From the NCBI GenBank assembly GCA_035533015.1, contig DATLUQ010000018.1:1-64000 (forward strand): a stretch of DNA of 64,000 nt. The letters are read 5' to 3'. Position 1 is the stretch's first letter; the number at the start of each line of letters is the position of its first letter. Below are positions 36,233-46,766 of the stretch, piece after piece. The notes beneath the pieces were generated by a model. The model saw nothing but the letters and a program-made list of their open reading frames with translations, was not told the origin of the DNA and made no database searches. Position numbers and translations under genes: made by a program. This DNA comes from Gemmatimonadaceae bacterium (lineage in GTDB: Bacteria; Gemmatimonadota; Gemmatimonadetes; Gemmatimonadales; Gemmatimonadaceae).

Positions 36233-37645
36233 TCAGCTGCCAGCCGTCTCGCGCATCAGCGTCCACAGGCGGGCCACGTGCTCGCGCTCCGTGGCCTCGG
36301 CGCCGATCGACACCCGCACCATCCAACGCCCGTCGAGCGTCGACGGCGTCAGATAGGCGTCCCCCGAGCGGTTGATCCGGTCCACCCAGTCGAGCGTGTG
36401 GCGGTCGAGGGCCTCGCCGCCCAACCCCGGCGGCTCGTGGCGCGCGCACACGGTCTGCAGCCCGACGGGGGCCAACACGCGCCAGTGCGGCTCGGCGCGC
36501 ACCTGCGCCTCCAGCCACTTCGCGTTCTCGAGGTCGCGCCGGATGCGTGCCTGGAGTCTCACCACTCCCTGTTCGCGGATCAGGAACCAGAGCTTGAGCG
36601 CGCGGAACCGCCGGCCCAGCGGAATGCCCCAATCGCGATAGTTCGTCACGCGTCCGTCGGCGGCGCTCTGCAGATAGCTGGGATTGGTGGACATCACGCG
36701 CACGAGATGCTCGGGCTCGCGCACGTAGTACAGCGAGCAGTCGAACACCGCGCCCAGCCACTTGTGCGGATTGAGCACCAGTGAGTCGGCCGCTTCCACG
36801 CCCTCCCACATCCAGCGCAGCTCGGGCACGATCATGGCCGAGCCCGCCATGGCGGCGTCCACGTGCAGCCAGAGGCCGTATTCGCGCGCCACCGCGGCGA
36901 TCTCCCGCACCGGATCGATCGCCGTGGTGCCGGTCGTGCCGGTGGTGGCGACCACGGCGCAGGGATTCCGCCCCGCGGCCGCGTCGGCTGTAATCAACTC
37001 GCGGAGCGCGTCGGCGCGCATGGCGTACCCGCCGTCGTGGGGTACGAGGCGCACGTGGTCGCGGCCGAAGCCGGCGAGCAGCGCCGCCTTGTCCACCGAA
37101 CTGTGGGCATGAGCGGACACATATACGGTCAGCGGCCGTCGCTCCGCCTGGAGCCCCCCGTGGACCAGCGAGTAGCCGGTGGCCCGCTCGCGCGCGCAGA
37201 TGAGGGCCACGAGGGTGCTCGTCGACGCCGTGTCCTGGATGACGCCGCTCCACGCATCGGAGAGCCCGACCATCTGGCGCATCCAGTCGGTGACCACCTC
37301 TTCGAGTTCGGTGAGCGCGGGGCACGCCTGCCACGACAGGCCCACCGCGCCGATGCCGCTGCTGAGGTAGTCGCCGAGCACGCTGGCCAGCGAGGCGCCG
37401 CTGGGAAAGTACCCGAAGAAGTCGGGCGACTGCCAGTGCGTGATGCCCGGCGCGATGATCGTGTCGAAGTCGCGGAGCATGGCGTCGAACGGCTCGCCTT
37501 GCTCCGGCGGCGACGGCGGCAACTGGGCCCTGATCTCGCCCGGCGTGGTGCGCGCCATGACCGGCCGCTCGGCGATGTGCGCCCGATACTCGGCCACCCA
37601 GTCCACCACGGCGCGTGCGTGTTTGCTGAAGTCCGAAGGGTTCAT
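36233..37645 (-). CDS. Group II PLP-dependent decarboxylase (aromatic L-amino acid decarboxylase-like)
   Basis: The 470-residue enzyme has GVIQDTASTSTLVAL, SAHAHSSVDKAALLAG, the TTGTTGTTAIDP loop, HVDAAMAGSAMIVPE (Asp pairing with the pyridine nitrogen) and the PLP lysine in NPHKWLGAVFDCS. This pattern is that of aromatic amino acid decarboxylases (DOPA, tryptophan or tyrosine). It would make an aromatic amine and CO2. I start at the ATG at 37645 (MNPSDFSKHA) since the 17 residues upstream look non-conserved. It is transcribed alone. Substrate is not certain; phenylethylamine or tyramine would feed the aromatic routes at the other end of the window. Confidence 0.88.
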   Translation of the reverse strand: MNPSDFSKHARAVVDWVAEYRAHIAERPVMARTTPGEIRAQLPPSPPEQGEPFDAMLRDFDTIIAPGITHWQSPDFFGYFPSGASLASVLGDYLSSGIGAVGLSWQACPALTELEEVVTDWMRQMVGLSDAWSGVIQDTASTSTLVALICARERATGYSLVHGGLQAERRPLTVYVSAHAHSSVDKAALLAGFGRDHVRLVPHDGGYAMRADALRELITADAAAGRNPCAVVATTGTTGTTAIDPVREIAAVAREYGLWLHVDAAMAGSAMIVPELRWMWEGVEAADSLVLNPHKWLGAVFDCSLYYVREPEHLVRVMSTNPSYLQSAADGRVTNYRDWGIPLGRRFRALKLWFLIREQGVVRLQARIRRDLENAKWLEAQVRAEPHWRVLAPVGLQTVCARHEPPGLGGEALDRHTLDWVDRINRSGDAYLTPSTLDGRWMVRVSIGAEATEREHVARLWTLMRETAGS

Positions 37646-37734
37646 GCCGGGACCCGATGATGCCACGGATTGGCGCCGACGGCACATCGTGGTCACGTGC
37701 CCACTTGCCCACTCGGCGCCGAGGGAAACATAGT

Positions 37735-38310
37735 ATGGGTATGTCTGCGACGACGACCCACTGGACCGTGGAGATGCGCAATGCGCTGCCGGACGACGGC
37801 CAGCGCTACGAGGTCATTGACGGCGAGCTGTTCGCGACCGCGGCACCGCGCATGGTGCACCAGGTGGCGTTGGGCGCGTTGCACCTCATCCTCGCGCCAT
37901 ACCTCCGCGAGCGAAAGGTGGGGTTCGCCATCCTCTCGCCGGCCGACGTCGAATTCTCCGATGACACCGTGGTCGAGCCCGACCTGTTCGTGATTCCACC
38001 GGTGAACGGCCATCGCCCCAAGGATTGGCGCACGGCGGGCCACATGATGCTCGCCATCGAGATCCTGTCGCCAAGCACGGCGCGCCTCGACCGCGTGCGC
38101 AAGCGAGCCCTGTATCGGCGCGAAGGGGTAGACGAGTACTGGATTGTGGACGTGGATGCGCGCGAGGTGCACCGCTGGCGCCCGGGGGACGAGCGGCCGG
38201 AGGTACTGAGCAAGCAACTGGTGTGGCGGCCGGCGGGGGTGGCAGACGACGCGACGGCGTTGACGATTGATCTGGAATCGCTGTTCGCGGAAATCACTGA
38301 CGAATCGTGA
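37735..38310 (+). CDS. Uma2 family (DUF820) PD-(D/E)xK nuclease-fold protein
   Basis: The 191-residue protein shows the Uma2 pattern: RYEVIDGELFATAAP, a VEPDLFVIPP acidic strand, AIEILSPSTARLDRVRKRALY and GVDEYWIVDVDAREV. The fold is that of restriction-like endonucleases, but cellular roles of Uma2 proteins are not established. GAGGGA eight bases before the ATG at 37735 decides the start over the ATG at 37741. It is a lone gene with a hairpin after its stop. Confidence 0.88.
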   Translation: MGMSATTTHWTVEMRNALPDDGQRYEVIDGELFATAAPRMVHQVALGALHLILAPYLRERKVGFAILSPADVEFSDDTVVEPDLFVIPPVNGHRPKDWRTAGHMMLAIEILSPSTARLDRVRKRALYRREGVDEYWIVDVDAREVHRWRPGDERPEVLSKQLVWRPAGVADDATALTIDLESLFAEITDES

Positions 38311-38318
38311 TTCCGCTG

Positions 38319-38355
38319 TCCGGCTGTCCGACTTCCCAACGGTCAGACAGCCGGA
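38319..38355. terminator. Inverted repeat between convergent Uma2 and RCC1 genes
   Basis: TCCGGCTGTCCGAC (38319-38332) pairs with GTCAGACAGCCGGA (38342-38355), 13 of 14 positions, over a nine-base loop. It begins nine bases after the Uma2 stop and 18 bases from the RCC1 stop. It looks like a bidirectional terminator or a second, shorter repeat type. Confidence 0.5.
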
Positions 38356-38373
38356 TGGTCAACCCGCCTCCCC

Positions 38374-39870
38374 CTACGTATTCGGAACCACCACTTCCTG
38401 CGGCGTCACGCTGTAGCCCCCCGCCGTGCCGTCGCCGAGTTCGCCGCTGTCGTCGTAGCCCCAGCAGTAGGCGGTTCCATTCGTCGACAGACTGCACGCG
38501 TGGAACGAGATCCCTGCGCTCACCGAGGTGAGCGTCTGCGTGCTGGCCACCGGCTGCGGCGTGCTGCTCCCGGTCGTGGACCCGTTGCCCAGTGCGCCGA
38601 AGCTCCCCGAACCCCAGCAGAATACCGCCCCGGCCGCCGTCGCGGCGCAGCTGCTGAGCTCGCCCGTGGTCACGGACGCGAACGTGTTGCCGCCAGCCAC
38701 GGCGAGCGGCGTCGCACTACCCAGCGACGTGAAACCTGTACCGAGTTGCCCATTGGCCGAATTGCCCCAACAATACGCGGCGCCGCTGGTCGTGAGGGCG
38801 CACGTGTGGTACACACCGGCGCTGATCGACGCCAACTGAAGTCCACCGGCAACCGCCACGGGCACGTCGCTGTCCGCGGTGCCGCCGTTGCCGAGCACCC
38901 CGTACCCGCCCGAGCCCCAGCAGTAGCCCGCGCCGGCGGTCGTGACGCCGCACGTGAACACGCCCCCCGCGCTCACCGACGCGAATGTCAGCCCGCCCGC
39001 CACGAGTGCCGGCGTGGTGGTGTTCTGACCGACGGTGCCATTGCCCAATTCCCCGCTTTCGTTGGCCCCCCAACAATAGGCCTGGCCCGCCGTGGTCACT
39101 CCACACGTGTGCGAGTAGCCGGCGCTCAACATCGCGAAGCTCAGCCCGCCCGCGACTGCCACCGGCGTTCCGCTCATGGTGGTGGCCGTGACGTTGCCCA
39201 GCTCGCCCTGCGCGTTGTCACCCCAGCAATACGCGCTGCCGCCGGACGTGAGACCGCACGTATGCGCGTACCCTGCGGCGAGCGATACGAAGCTCAACCC
39301 GCCTGACACGGGCAGCGGAAACGGCGAAACCGCGTTGGCACTGTCGTTGCCCAGTTGGCCTTGCGCGTTGCTCCCCCAGCAATACGCGCTCCCGCCCGAC
39401 ACCAACGCGCAGCTGTGTTCGAACCCGGATACGACGGCGGTCACCGACGTCAGCGGTTTGGTGGAGGGCAGCGTGACGGTGATCGCCGACGTCGCCGAGA
39501 TGGAGTCGACCTTCGCCGTGATCGTCGCCGTACCCGCCACCAGCGCCCGTACGACGCCGGAGTCGGACACCGTCGCCACCGACGAATCGCTGCTCGACCA
39601 ATGCACCGTATCGGTGGTGATGATGTTACTGGACTTGTCGTAGGCCACGGTGGTCAGGCGGACCGTATCGCCGATCGCCATCGTGAACGACGTCGGAGTG
39701 ACGGCCACCGTCGTCACCGGTCCCACACCCGGCAAGGTGGAGGAGGAGTGCGAGCTGCACGCCGCGAGCGCAGCAGCGACGACGGCGGCGAGCAGGCGGA
39801 GAGACGCCGGCGAGAGCACGCGCGGGCAAGGGGAGCGACGGTGGGGGCGAATAGCGGCAAGGGTGGACAT
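38374..39870 (-). CDS. RCC1-repeat lipoprotein with Big_2 Ig-like domain
   Basis: The 498-residue protein has a lipoprotein signal ending in LAAC, then a Big_2 domain at about 52-135 (TVAVTPTSFTMAIGDTVRL, HWSSSDSSVATVSDSG). Seven or so RCC1-type blades of about 48 residues follow, each with CALTSGGSAYCWGDNAQGELG-like sequence and two cysteines. It should form a surface-exposed seven-bladed propeller, perhaps disulphide-stabilised. RCC1 blades in bacteria usually bind proteins; the ligand is unknown. A TAATAT box at 39922-39917 is a likely -10 element. It is convergent with the Uma2 gene. Confidence 0.85.
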   Translation of the reverse strand: MSTLAAIRPHRRSPCPRVLSPASLRLLAAVVAAALAACSSHSSSTLPGVGPVTTVAVTPTSFTMAIGDTVRLTTVAYDKSSNIITTDTVHWSSSDSSVATVSDSGVVRALVAGTATITAKVDSISATSAITVTLPSTKPLTSVTAVVSGFEHSCALVSGGSAYCWGSNAQGQLGNDSANAVSPFPLPVSGGLSFVSLAAGYAHTCGLTSGGSAYCWGDNAQGELGNVTATTMSGTPVAVAGGLSFAMLSAGYSHTCGVTTAGQAYCWGANESGELGNGTVGQNTTTPALVAGGLTFASVSAGGVFTCGVTTAGAGYCWGSGGYGVLGNGGTADSDVPVAVAGGLQLASISAGVYHTCALTTSGAAYCWGNSANGQLGTGFTSLGSATPLAVAGGNTFASVTTGELSSCAATAAGAVFCWGSGSFGALGNGSTTGSSTPQPVASTQTLTSVSAGISFHACSLSTNGTAYCWGYDDSGELGDGTAGGYSVTPQEVVVPNT

Positions 39871-39916
39871 GTGGGCAGTGAGGGTCGGGAGGCAGCACGT
39901 CCGGGGAGGGACCCGA

Positions 39917-39922
39917 ATATTA
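39917..39922 (-). promoter_or_regulatory. Possible -10 element of the RCC1 lipoprotein gene
   Basis: TAATAT in the context GTAATATTC on the minus strand lies 47 bases before the start. The same nine bases precede the other Ig-domain lipoprotein gene (20632-20627 region). No clear -35 box is seen. Confidence 0.35.
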
Positions 39923-39969
39923 CACGATGTACAGGCGCGCGTTCCGGACTGGGCGCGACCCGCGCCCCA

Positions 39970-41355
39970 TCACTCGGCCAGGTTCCCCAGCACCTCGAGG
40001 GCCCGCGCGACGTCGGCGGCCGTGGTCGCCATGCCCACTGAAGCGCGCACGGCGCCCACTGCCACGTCGGGGCCCATGCATGCCGCGAACCGCTCCAGCG
40101 TGAACCGCTCGGCCGTCTCGCTCAGGCAGCGGTCGGCCTCCGGCGCCCGGAGCCCGAACGCCCGCTCGCTGGCCCCCGGATTGCAGAAGCACCCGCCGCG
40201 CACCGCCACCCCGCCCTCGCTCGCGCGGTCCTCCACCACCGCAAACGGAATGGGCCGCCCCCTCACGTCGACCAGGTTGAAGGCCACGGTGCCACCCCGC
40301 GCGTCGAGAGTGCGTGGCCCGTAGATCACGGCCTGCGGCCGCCCGTTACGGTGGGCCAGCGCCTGCAGCCCCTCCAGCAACTCTCCCGTCCGGCGGCGAA
40401 CGTGCGCCGAGAGTCGCGCCATGCCCAGGCCCTCCATGAACCTGATCCCGGGCGCCACCGCGGCCAGGCTCAGAAAGTCCGGGGTCCCGTCCTCGAATCG
40501 TTCAGGCACGGCCGCCAGTTGGTGCCGGCGGTTCTGCACCGACACGAAATCCACGGTGCCGCCCGCGAACCACGGACGGCGCAGCCGCGCCAACGCTTCG
40601 CGCCGGGCCACGAGCGCGCCCACTCCGGTGGGGTATCCGAAAATCTTGTAGAACGACAGGGCGACGAAGTCCGCCGGGTGGTCGCGCAGACTGAGCGGGT
40701 TGGTGGGGGCGAACGCGGCGGCATCGAGCAGGACGTCGAACCCAAGCCCCTTGGCCACGCTCACCAGTTCCAGGGGGTGCTTGGCCCCCGAGAAGTTGGA
40801 CTGCGCCGGAAACGCGAACAGGCGGGGCGACCGCCCCGAGGCCGCAGCCCCCGCGGCGACTGCGGCCGGCGCGTCCGCCAGGCGCAGCTCGTCGTCCAAA
40901 CCCAGGTACGACACGCGAGCGCCTGCACGCGCGGCAAATTCGCGAATGCCGTTCACGGAGTTGTGATTGTCGGCCGTGAGCAGGCACGCCCCGCCCTCGG
41001 CGAATGGATAGCTCTCCGCCACCAGTTTGATCGCCGCGCTCGCGTTGGCCGCGAAGATCACGGTGTACTCCGACGCGTCGGCATCGAGGAACCCGAGAAC
41101 CGTCGAGCGCGCGTCCTGCATCACCTCGGTGCTGGCGCGGGAGGGCGCATGCCCGGAATGCGGGTTGCCGAACACGCCATCGCGGAGCACGCGCGCGTGG
41201 CCCTCCACGAGGCTCGCGGGGTAGAGCCCGCTCCCAGTGTAGTCGAGATAGGCGAGGCCCTGGGTGTCCAGCCGCGCGAATTCGCGCCGCCGCAGGTCGG
41301 CGAAATCCGCGTCGAGCGATGTTTCCGGCGTCAGACCAGCGGTCGTCGATTTCAT
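39970..41355 (-). CDS. Class V aminotransferase resembling the Moco sulfurase N-terminal domain
   Basis: The 461-residue PLP protein matches the cysteine-desulfurase half of eukaryotic molybdenum cofactor sulfurase: AYLDYTGSGLYP, GNPHSGHAPS, EYTVIFAANASAAIKLVAESYPF, PAQSNFSGAKHPL, LSFYKIFGYPTGVGAL with the PLP lysine, RFEDGTPDFL, and RGGCFCNPGASE with the persulfide-type cysteine. There is no C-terminal MOSC domain and no molybdoenzyme in the window. It may mobilise sulfur from cysteine. The gene stands alone on the minus strand. The function in bacteria is not established. Confidence 0.8.
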   Translation of the reverse strand: MKSTTAGLTPETSLDADFADLRRREFARLDTQGLAYLDYTGSGLYPASLVEGHARVLRDGVFGNPHSGHAPSRASTEVMQDARSTVLGFLDADASEYTVIFAANASAAIKLVAESYPFAEGGACLLTADNHNSVNGIREFAARAGARVSYLGLDDELRLADAPAAVAAGAAASGRSPRLFAFPAQSNFSGAKHPLELVSVAKGLGFDVLLDAAAFAPTNPLSLRDHPADFVALSFYKIFGYPTGVGALVARREALARLRRPWFAGGTVDFVSVQNRRHQLAAVPERFEDGTPDFLSLAAVAPGIRFMEGLGMARLSAHVRRRTGELLEGLQALAHRNGRPQAVIYGPRTLDARGGTVAFNLVDVRGRPIPFAVVEDRASEGGVAVRGGCFCNPGASERAFGLRAPEADRCLSETAERFTLERFAACMGPDVAVGAVRASVGMATTAADVARALEVLGNLAE

Positions 41356-41530
41356 CAGCGCACCAACCCGCGCATCCTACGCTCCCGTGTCGCGTTTCGC
41401 TCGGCGGGGCCCACGCCGTCGGACGGAGCCCGGTCCCGCGCTCCGCGCCCTGAATCAAGCAGCGGCGACGGCCCGCGGTCAATTCCGCCGTCCCCGCGGC
41501 GCGCCGACGCTCGGGCTCGTCCCGCTGCGT

Positions 41531-43012
41531 TCACGCGCCCTCGCGCGCCAACGCGCCCAGCGCGTCGTGCAGCCGTACCATCGCCAGCGTATCCACCTTG
41601 CAGTAGGCCAGCAGCTGCACCCGATAGCGTTCCCACTCCTCGTCGGTCACCTGTCCCATCGCGCGCAGACCGATCACACCGGTCGCGGCCTCACCGTCGC
41701 CAATGGCCAGTGTGGCGTAGCTGAGATCGGGCACCAGCACGGGCAGCACCTTCTTGATCGACAGGCTGCCGTGAAAGTCGGGGTGCGCCACTGCACTCTG
41801 CACCACCGGCAGCAGATCGAACAGGCGCCCCACCGCGTGCTCCAGATCGCTGGCCAGCGCCGGCACCTGCCGGCCCAGCCAATTCAGGCGCTGGCGCTCG
41901 AACGACGAGTACACGACGATCGAGCCCGCGCCGCTCAGGGCTCCCAGCAGGTTCCGCGCGAACTCCTCGACATCCGGCGCCGCCGGATCCACCAGCAGTT
42001 CCCGGTGATCCACGTTTCCGCCGGACGCGCGCCGGTGCACCGAGTACTGAATGGGGATCACGTCAAACGGCGCGATGCCGCGAAAGGGCGGCAGGGCCAG
42101 CGACAGCGTTTCAAAGTCGAGGTAGACGGCCGGTTCCCGGATGTCCGACAGGCGGCTCAACGCCTCGCGTACCGCTATCAACCCGCCGGCCACCACGGCG
42201 CGCCGGTGCAGCTGCTGGACGGGCGTGAGCTTGGCGGTGGCGGGCACCTCCGGAATGCGCGTGATGCCGTCGGCGATCCACTCGTCCACCTTCTTGGAGC
42301 GGATGCTCGGCAGTTCGAACACCGGGTCGTGCGGACCGTCCGTGAAGCAGCGCACGCCGCGAAATTCGCACTGCCGGCAGGCGGCCTGGAGCACCGCGTC
42401 GGGCGCCCCGGACGCGGCCACGATCGCGTACGCGGGCTCGAGCAACGGCGCGAACTCGGCAGCACGCGCCAGCACCGGTTCGGTCACGGTCAGTCGGACG
42501 AGCGGTTCCTGTCCATTGTCCACCCGCCAGTCGGCGTTGACGAGCAGCAGTTCCGCCGCCGTCACCCGCTCGCCGGCCGCCGCGACGACGGCCACGGTGT
42601 ACGCGAGATCGTCTAGGTAGGCCGGCCGGTCGCGGATGCCGGACTTCACTTCGATCACGCGCCATCCGTCGCCGTCGCGGATGAGGGCGTCGGGACGCGC
42701 CATGGCGTGCGCGGCGACCACCGGCACCTCGAATGCCGTGCGGACCGTCCGGTTCGCCAGCACCGACCGGCCTTCGTCGACCCAGTCGGGCGTCGCCGGC
42801 CCGCGCAGGTCCACGCCTGGTCCGAGCATCTCGCGCGCCAGCGCGCCGATGGCATTGCCCTGGGCGAAGCGGAACTGCTCGCCGGGACCGGGCGCGGTGG
42901 TGTGGGGGTCGGCGTGGTGCAGCAGCCAGCCGCGGCGGGGGCAGACCAGCGATTCGAGAAACACCCGCTTGGTGAGCCGCCGGCCGGGTTCCTCGTGGAC
43001 CGCGTCAGTCAT
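41531..43012 (-). CDS. DUF2779 protein: Cas4-like iron-sulfur nuclease fused to a DnaQ-like exonuclease
   Basis: The 493-residue protein has an N-terminal PD-(D/E)xK part with Asp108, then Glu121-x-Lys123 in VIEVKSG. Cysteines lie at 24 (SLVCPRRGW), 212, 215 and 222 (CRQCEFRGVRC), the spacing of Cas4/AddB-type 4Fe-4S nucleases. The C-terminal half is an RNase H-fold exonuclease, with VYLDFETL (Asp299, Glu301), YSSFERQRL and a final YCKVDTLAM. It likely degrades or processes DNA ends, but the pathway is unknown. No CRISPR or repair genes surround it. The mannosyltransferase gene lies 12 bp upstream on the same strand. Confidence 0.82.
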   Translation of the reverse strand: MTDAVHEEPGRRLTKRVFLESLVCPRRGWLLHHADPHTTAPGPGEQFRFAQGNAIGALAREMLGPGVDLRGPATPDWVDEGRSVLANRTVRTAFEVPVVAAHAMARPDALIRDGDGWRVIEVKSGIRDRPAYLDDLAYTVAVVAAAGERVTAAELLLVNADWRVDNGQEPLVRLTVTEPVLARAAEFAPLLEPAYAIVAASGAPDAVLQAACRQCEFRGVRCFTDGPHDPVFELPSIRSKKVDEWIADGITRIPEVPATAKLTPVQQLHRRAVVAGGLIAVREALSRLSDIREPAVYLDFETLSLALPPFRGIAPFDVIPIQYSVHRRASGGNVDHRELLVDPAAPDVEEFARNLLGALSGAGSIVVYSSFERQRLNWLGRQVPALASDLEHAVGRLFDLLPVVQSAVAHPDFHGSLSIKKVLPVLVPDLSYATLAIGDGEAATGVIGLRAMGQVTDEEWERYRVQLLAYCKVDTLAMVRLHDALGALAREGA

Positions 43013-43024
43013 CGACCGCTCCGG

Positions 43025-44461
43025 TCAGAAGTGCCGTTCGACGAGCGCGAAGCGCGCCCGGAACGCCTGGGGCGACAGGGGCCACCCGTAGGTCACGGGA
43101 GCGAACCACACGAATCCGGCCAGCGCCGCAATAAGTATACCATAATAGATCGCGGCCCGCGGCCCGCGCGGAAACCGCCAGCTGCCGGCGGCCGTGGCCG
43201 CCCCGTCCGGTGGCGCCACCCGGGGCTCCAGCTCTCCCGCCCAGGCCCCCACCGCGATCACGGCCAGCCCCAGACTGTACACGAACGCCATGAAATACGA
43301 ATACTGGTACATGAGCCGGTGGATCAGGACGAACGGCAGGAAGTTGAACAGGTAGGCTGCGCCCAGGATGATCAGCGGTTCGCGCCACGCGCGCGCCCGC
43401 GCGCGGCGCAGCGCCAGCCCGATTCCGCCCAGGAGCAGCGCCACCGGAATGCCGTACCACACCACCGGATTGCCTTCCAGAAAGATCGTGGCCCGCCGGC
43501 CGTCGGGCAGCACCGGCCCCGCCCAGAACGTGATCGCGTGCTGGATCAGGGGCCAGCTGTACCACGGGGACGCCGACGAATTGGAGACGCCGACCAGCGC
43601 CGCGTCTTCCTGCCGCATCGCCACGTTCAACTCGAGGAACTTGTCGGCGAACGACAGGCGCGCATCGGCCCGGTAGTTCGGCGACCCGATCAGCGTGGCC
43701 TTGAATGGCCCCGACATGAACATGTTCCCCGGGCCGCTGCGGTCCATCCATGCGAAGTGCACGGCGAACACCGACGTGTAGATGGCCACCGGGATGGCCA
43801 CCAACACGGCACCCTCCCACACCGTGCGCCGCCAACCGCCGCGTGCGCGCCAGGCATCGTACAGCCAGATCACCCCGATCAATCCGAGGGCCGAGAGTCC
43901 CGTCCATTTCATGGTCACGGCAAGCCCGGCCAACGCGGCCGTGGCCGCCAGTCGCCATAGACGTGCCCGCCCCGTGCAGCGGCGCGCCCCCAGGAAGACC
44001 GTCACCGCGCTCAGACCGAACAGCACCAGCATGCTGTCGGGCACGAGCACCCGCGACTCCACGAGCAGCGCGTTGTCGAGCAGCAGCAGCGCGCCCCCCA
44101 ACGTGGCCAGGCGGCGCGATGCCCCGAGCCGCCGCAGCAGTACGTAGAACACCGGAATGATGAGCGTGCCGGCCAGAGCCGGCACGACGCGCAGCACCGG
44201 CGCCGGATGCGGCCCGGCGAGCGTGGCGATGGGCACCCCGAACAGCTTGGCGGCCAGAGCGAAAATCTGGTTGGCGAGCGGCGGGTGCACGTCCACGTAG
44301 AAGACCCGGGCGAGATAGTCGGCCACGTACTTCTCGTAATGCACCTCGTCGAACACCACGGCGTGCGGGCTGAACAGCCCCCAGAATCGGGTGAGCGCCG
44401 CACAGGCGGTGAGCAGCAGGAGTTCCGGCCGCCGGGGCCAGGAGCGTGACGACGCGGGCAT
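43025..44461 (-). CDS. GT39-type dolichyl-phosphate-mannose--protein mannosyltransferase family protein
   Basis: The protein of about 478 residues has around ten membrane segments. The first periplasmic loop carries the PMT signature FDEVHYEKYVADYLARVFYVD and HPPLANQ, where DE binds the substrate. It would transfer mannose from a polyprenyl phosphate to exported proteins. I start at the ATG at 44461, since upstream sequence is not conserved-looking and a TAGAAT box lies five bases before this ATG (possible leaderless start). It likely shares a transcript with the DUF2779 gene, without obvious functional link. Confidence 0.85.
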   Translation of the reverse strand: MPASSRSWPRRPELLLLTACAALTRFWGLFSPHAVVFDEVHYEKYVADYLARVFYVDVHPPLANQIFALAAKLFGVPIATLAGPHPAPVLRVVPALAGTLIIPVFYVLLRRLGASRRLATLGGALLLLDNALLVESRVLVPDSMLVLFGLSAVTVFLGARRCTGRARLWRLAATAALAGLAVTMKWTGLSALGLIGVIWLYDAWRARGGWRRTVWEGAVLVAIPVAIYTSVFAVHFAWMDRSGPGNMFMSGPFKATLIGSPNYRADARLSFADKFLELNVAMRQEDAALVGVSNSSASPWYSWPLIQHAITFWAGPVLPDGRRATIFLEGNPVVWYGIPVALLLGGIGLALRRARARAWREPLIILGAAYLFNFLPFVLIHRLMYQYSYFMAFVYSLGLAVIAVGAWAGELEPRVAPPDGAATAAGSWRFPRGPRAAIYYGILIAALAGFVWFAPVTYGWPLSPQAFRARFALVERHF

Positions 44462-44573
44462 GCCCAATTCTAGCGGCGCCGGCGGCGGGCCACACGCCCC
44501 CGCGCTCCGACTGGCGCTCCGGACGGAGAAAAACGAGAATTGAACAGCCAATTCCGCCACCCGGAGTCACCGC

Positions 44574-46724
<2,151 letters not shown>

Positions 46725-46738
46725 CCTATCCTTGCGCC

Positions 46739-46760
46739 CGGCCCCCGCTGGCCGCTTTTT
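46739..46760 (+). terminator. Small intrinsic terminator after the prolyl oligopeptidase gene
   Basis: CGGCC (46739-46743) pairs with GGCCG (46750-46754) and is followed by CTTTTT. It sits 15 bases after the peptidase stop. The T-run ends six bases before the ATG of the histidine kinase, leaving no space for a ribosome-binding site. Confidence 0.55.
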
Positions 46761-46766
46761 CCTTCA

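Noticed and set aside
38374-39870. Internal RCC1 repeats as recombining DNA repeats
   Set aside because: The blades are similar in protein but well diverged in DNA, so repeat-mediated change is unlikely.
41531-43012. Cas4-like nuclease as a sign of a CRISPR-Cas locus
   Set aside because: No repeat-spacer array and no other cas gene can be seen anywhere in the window.
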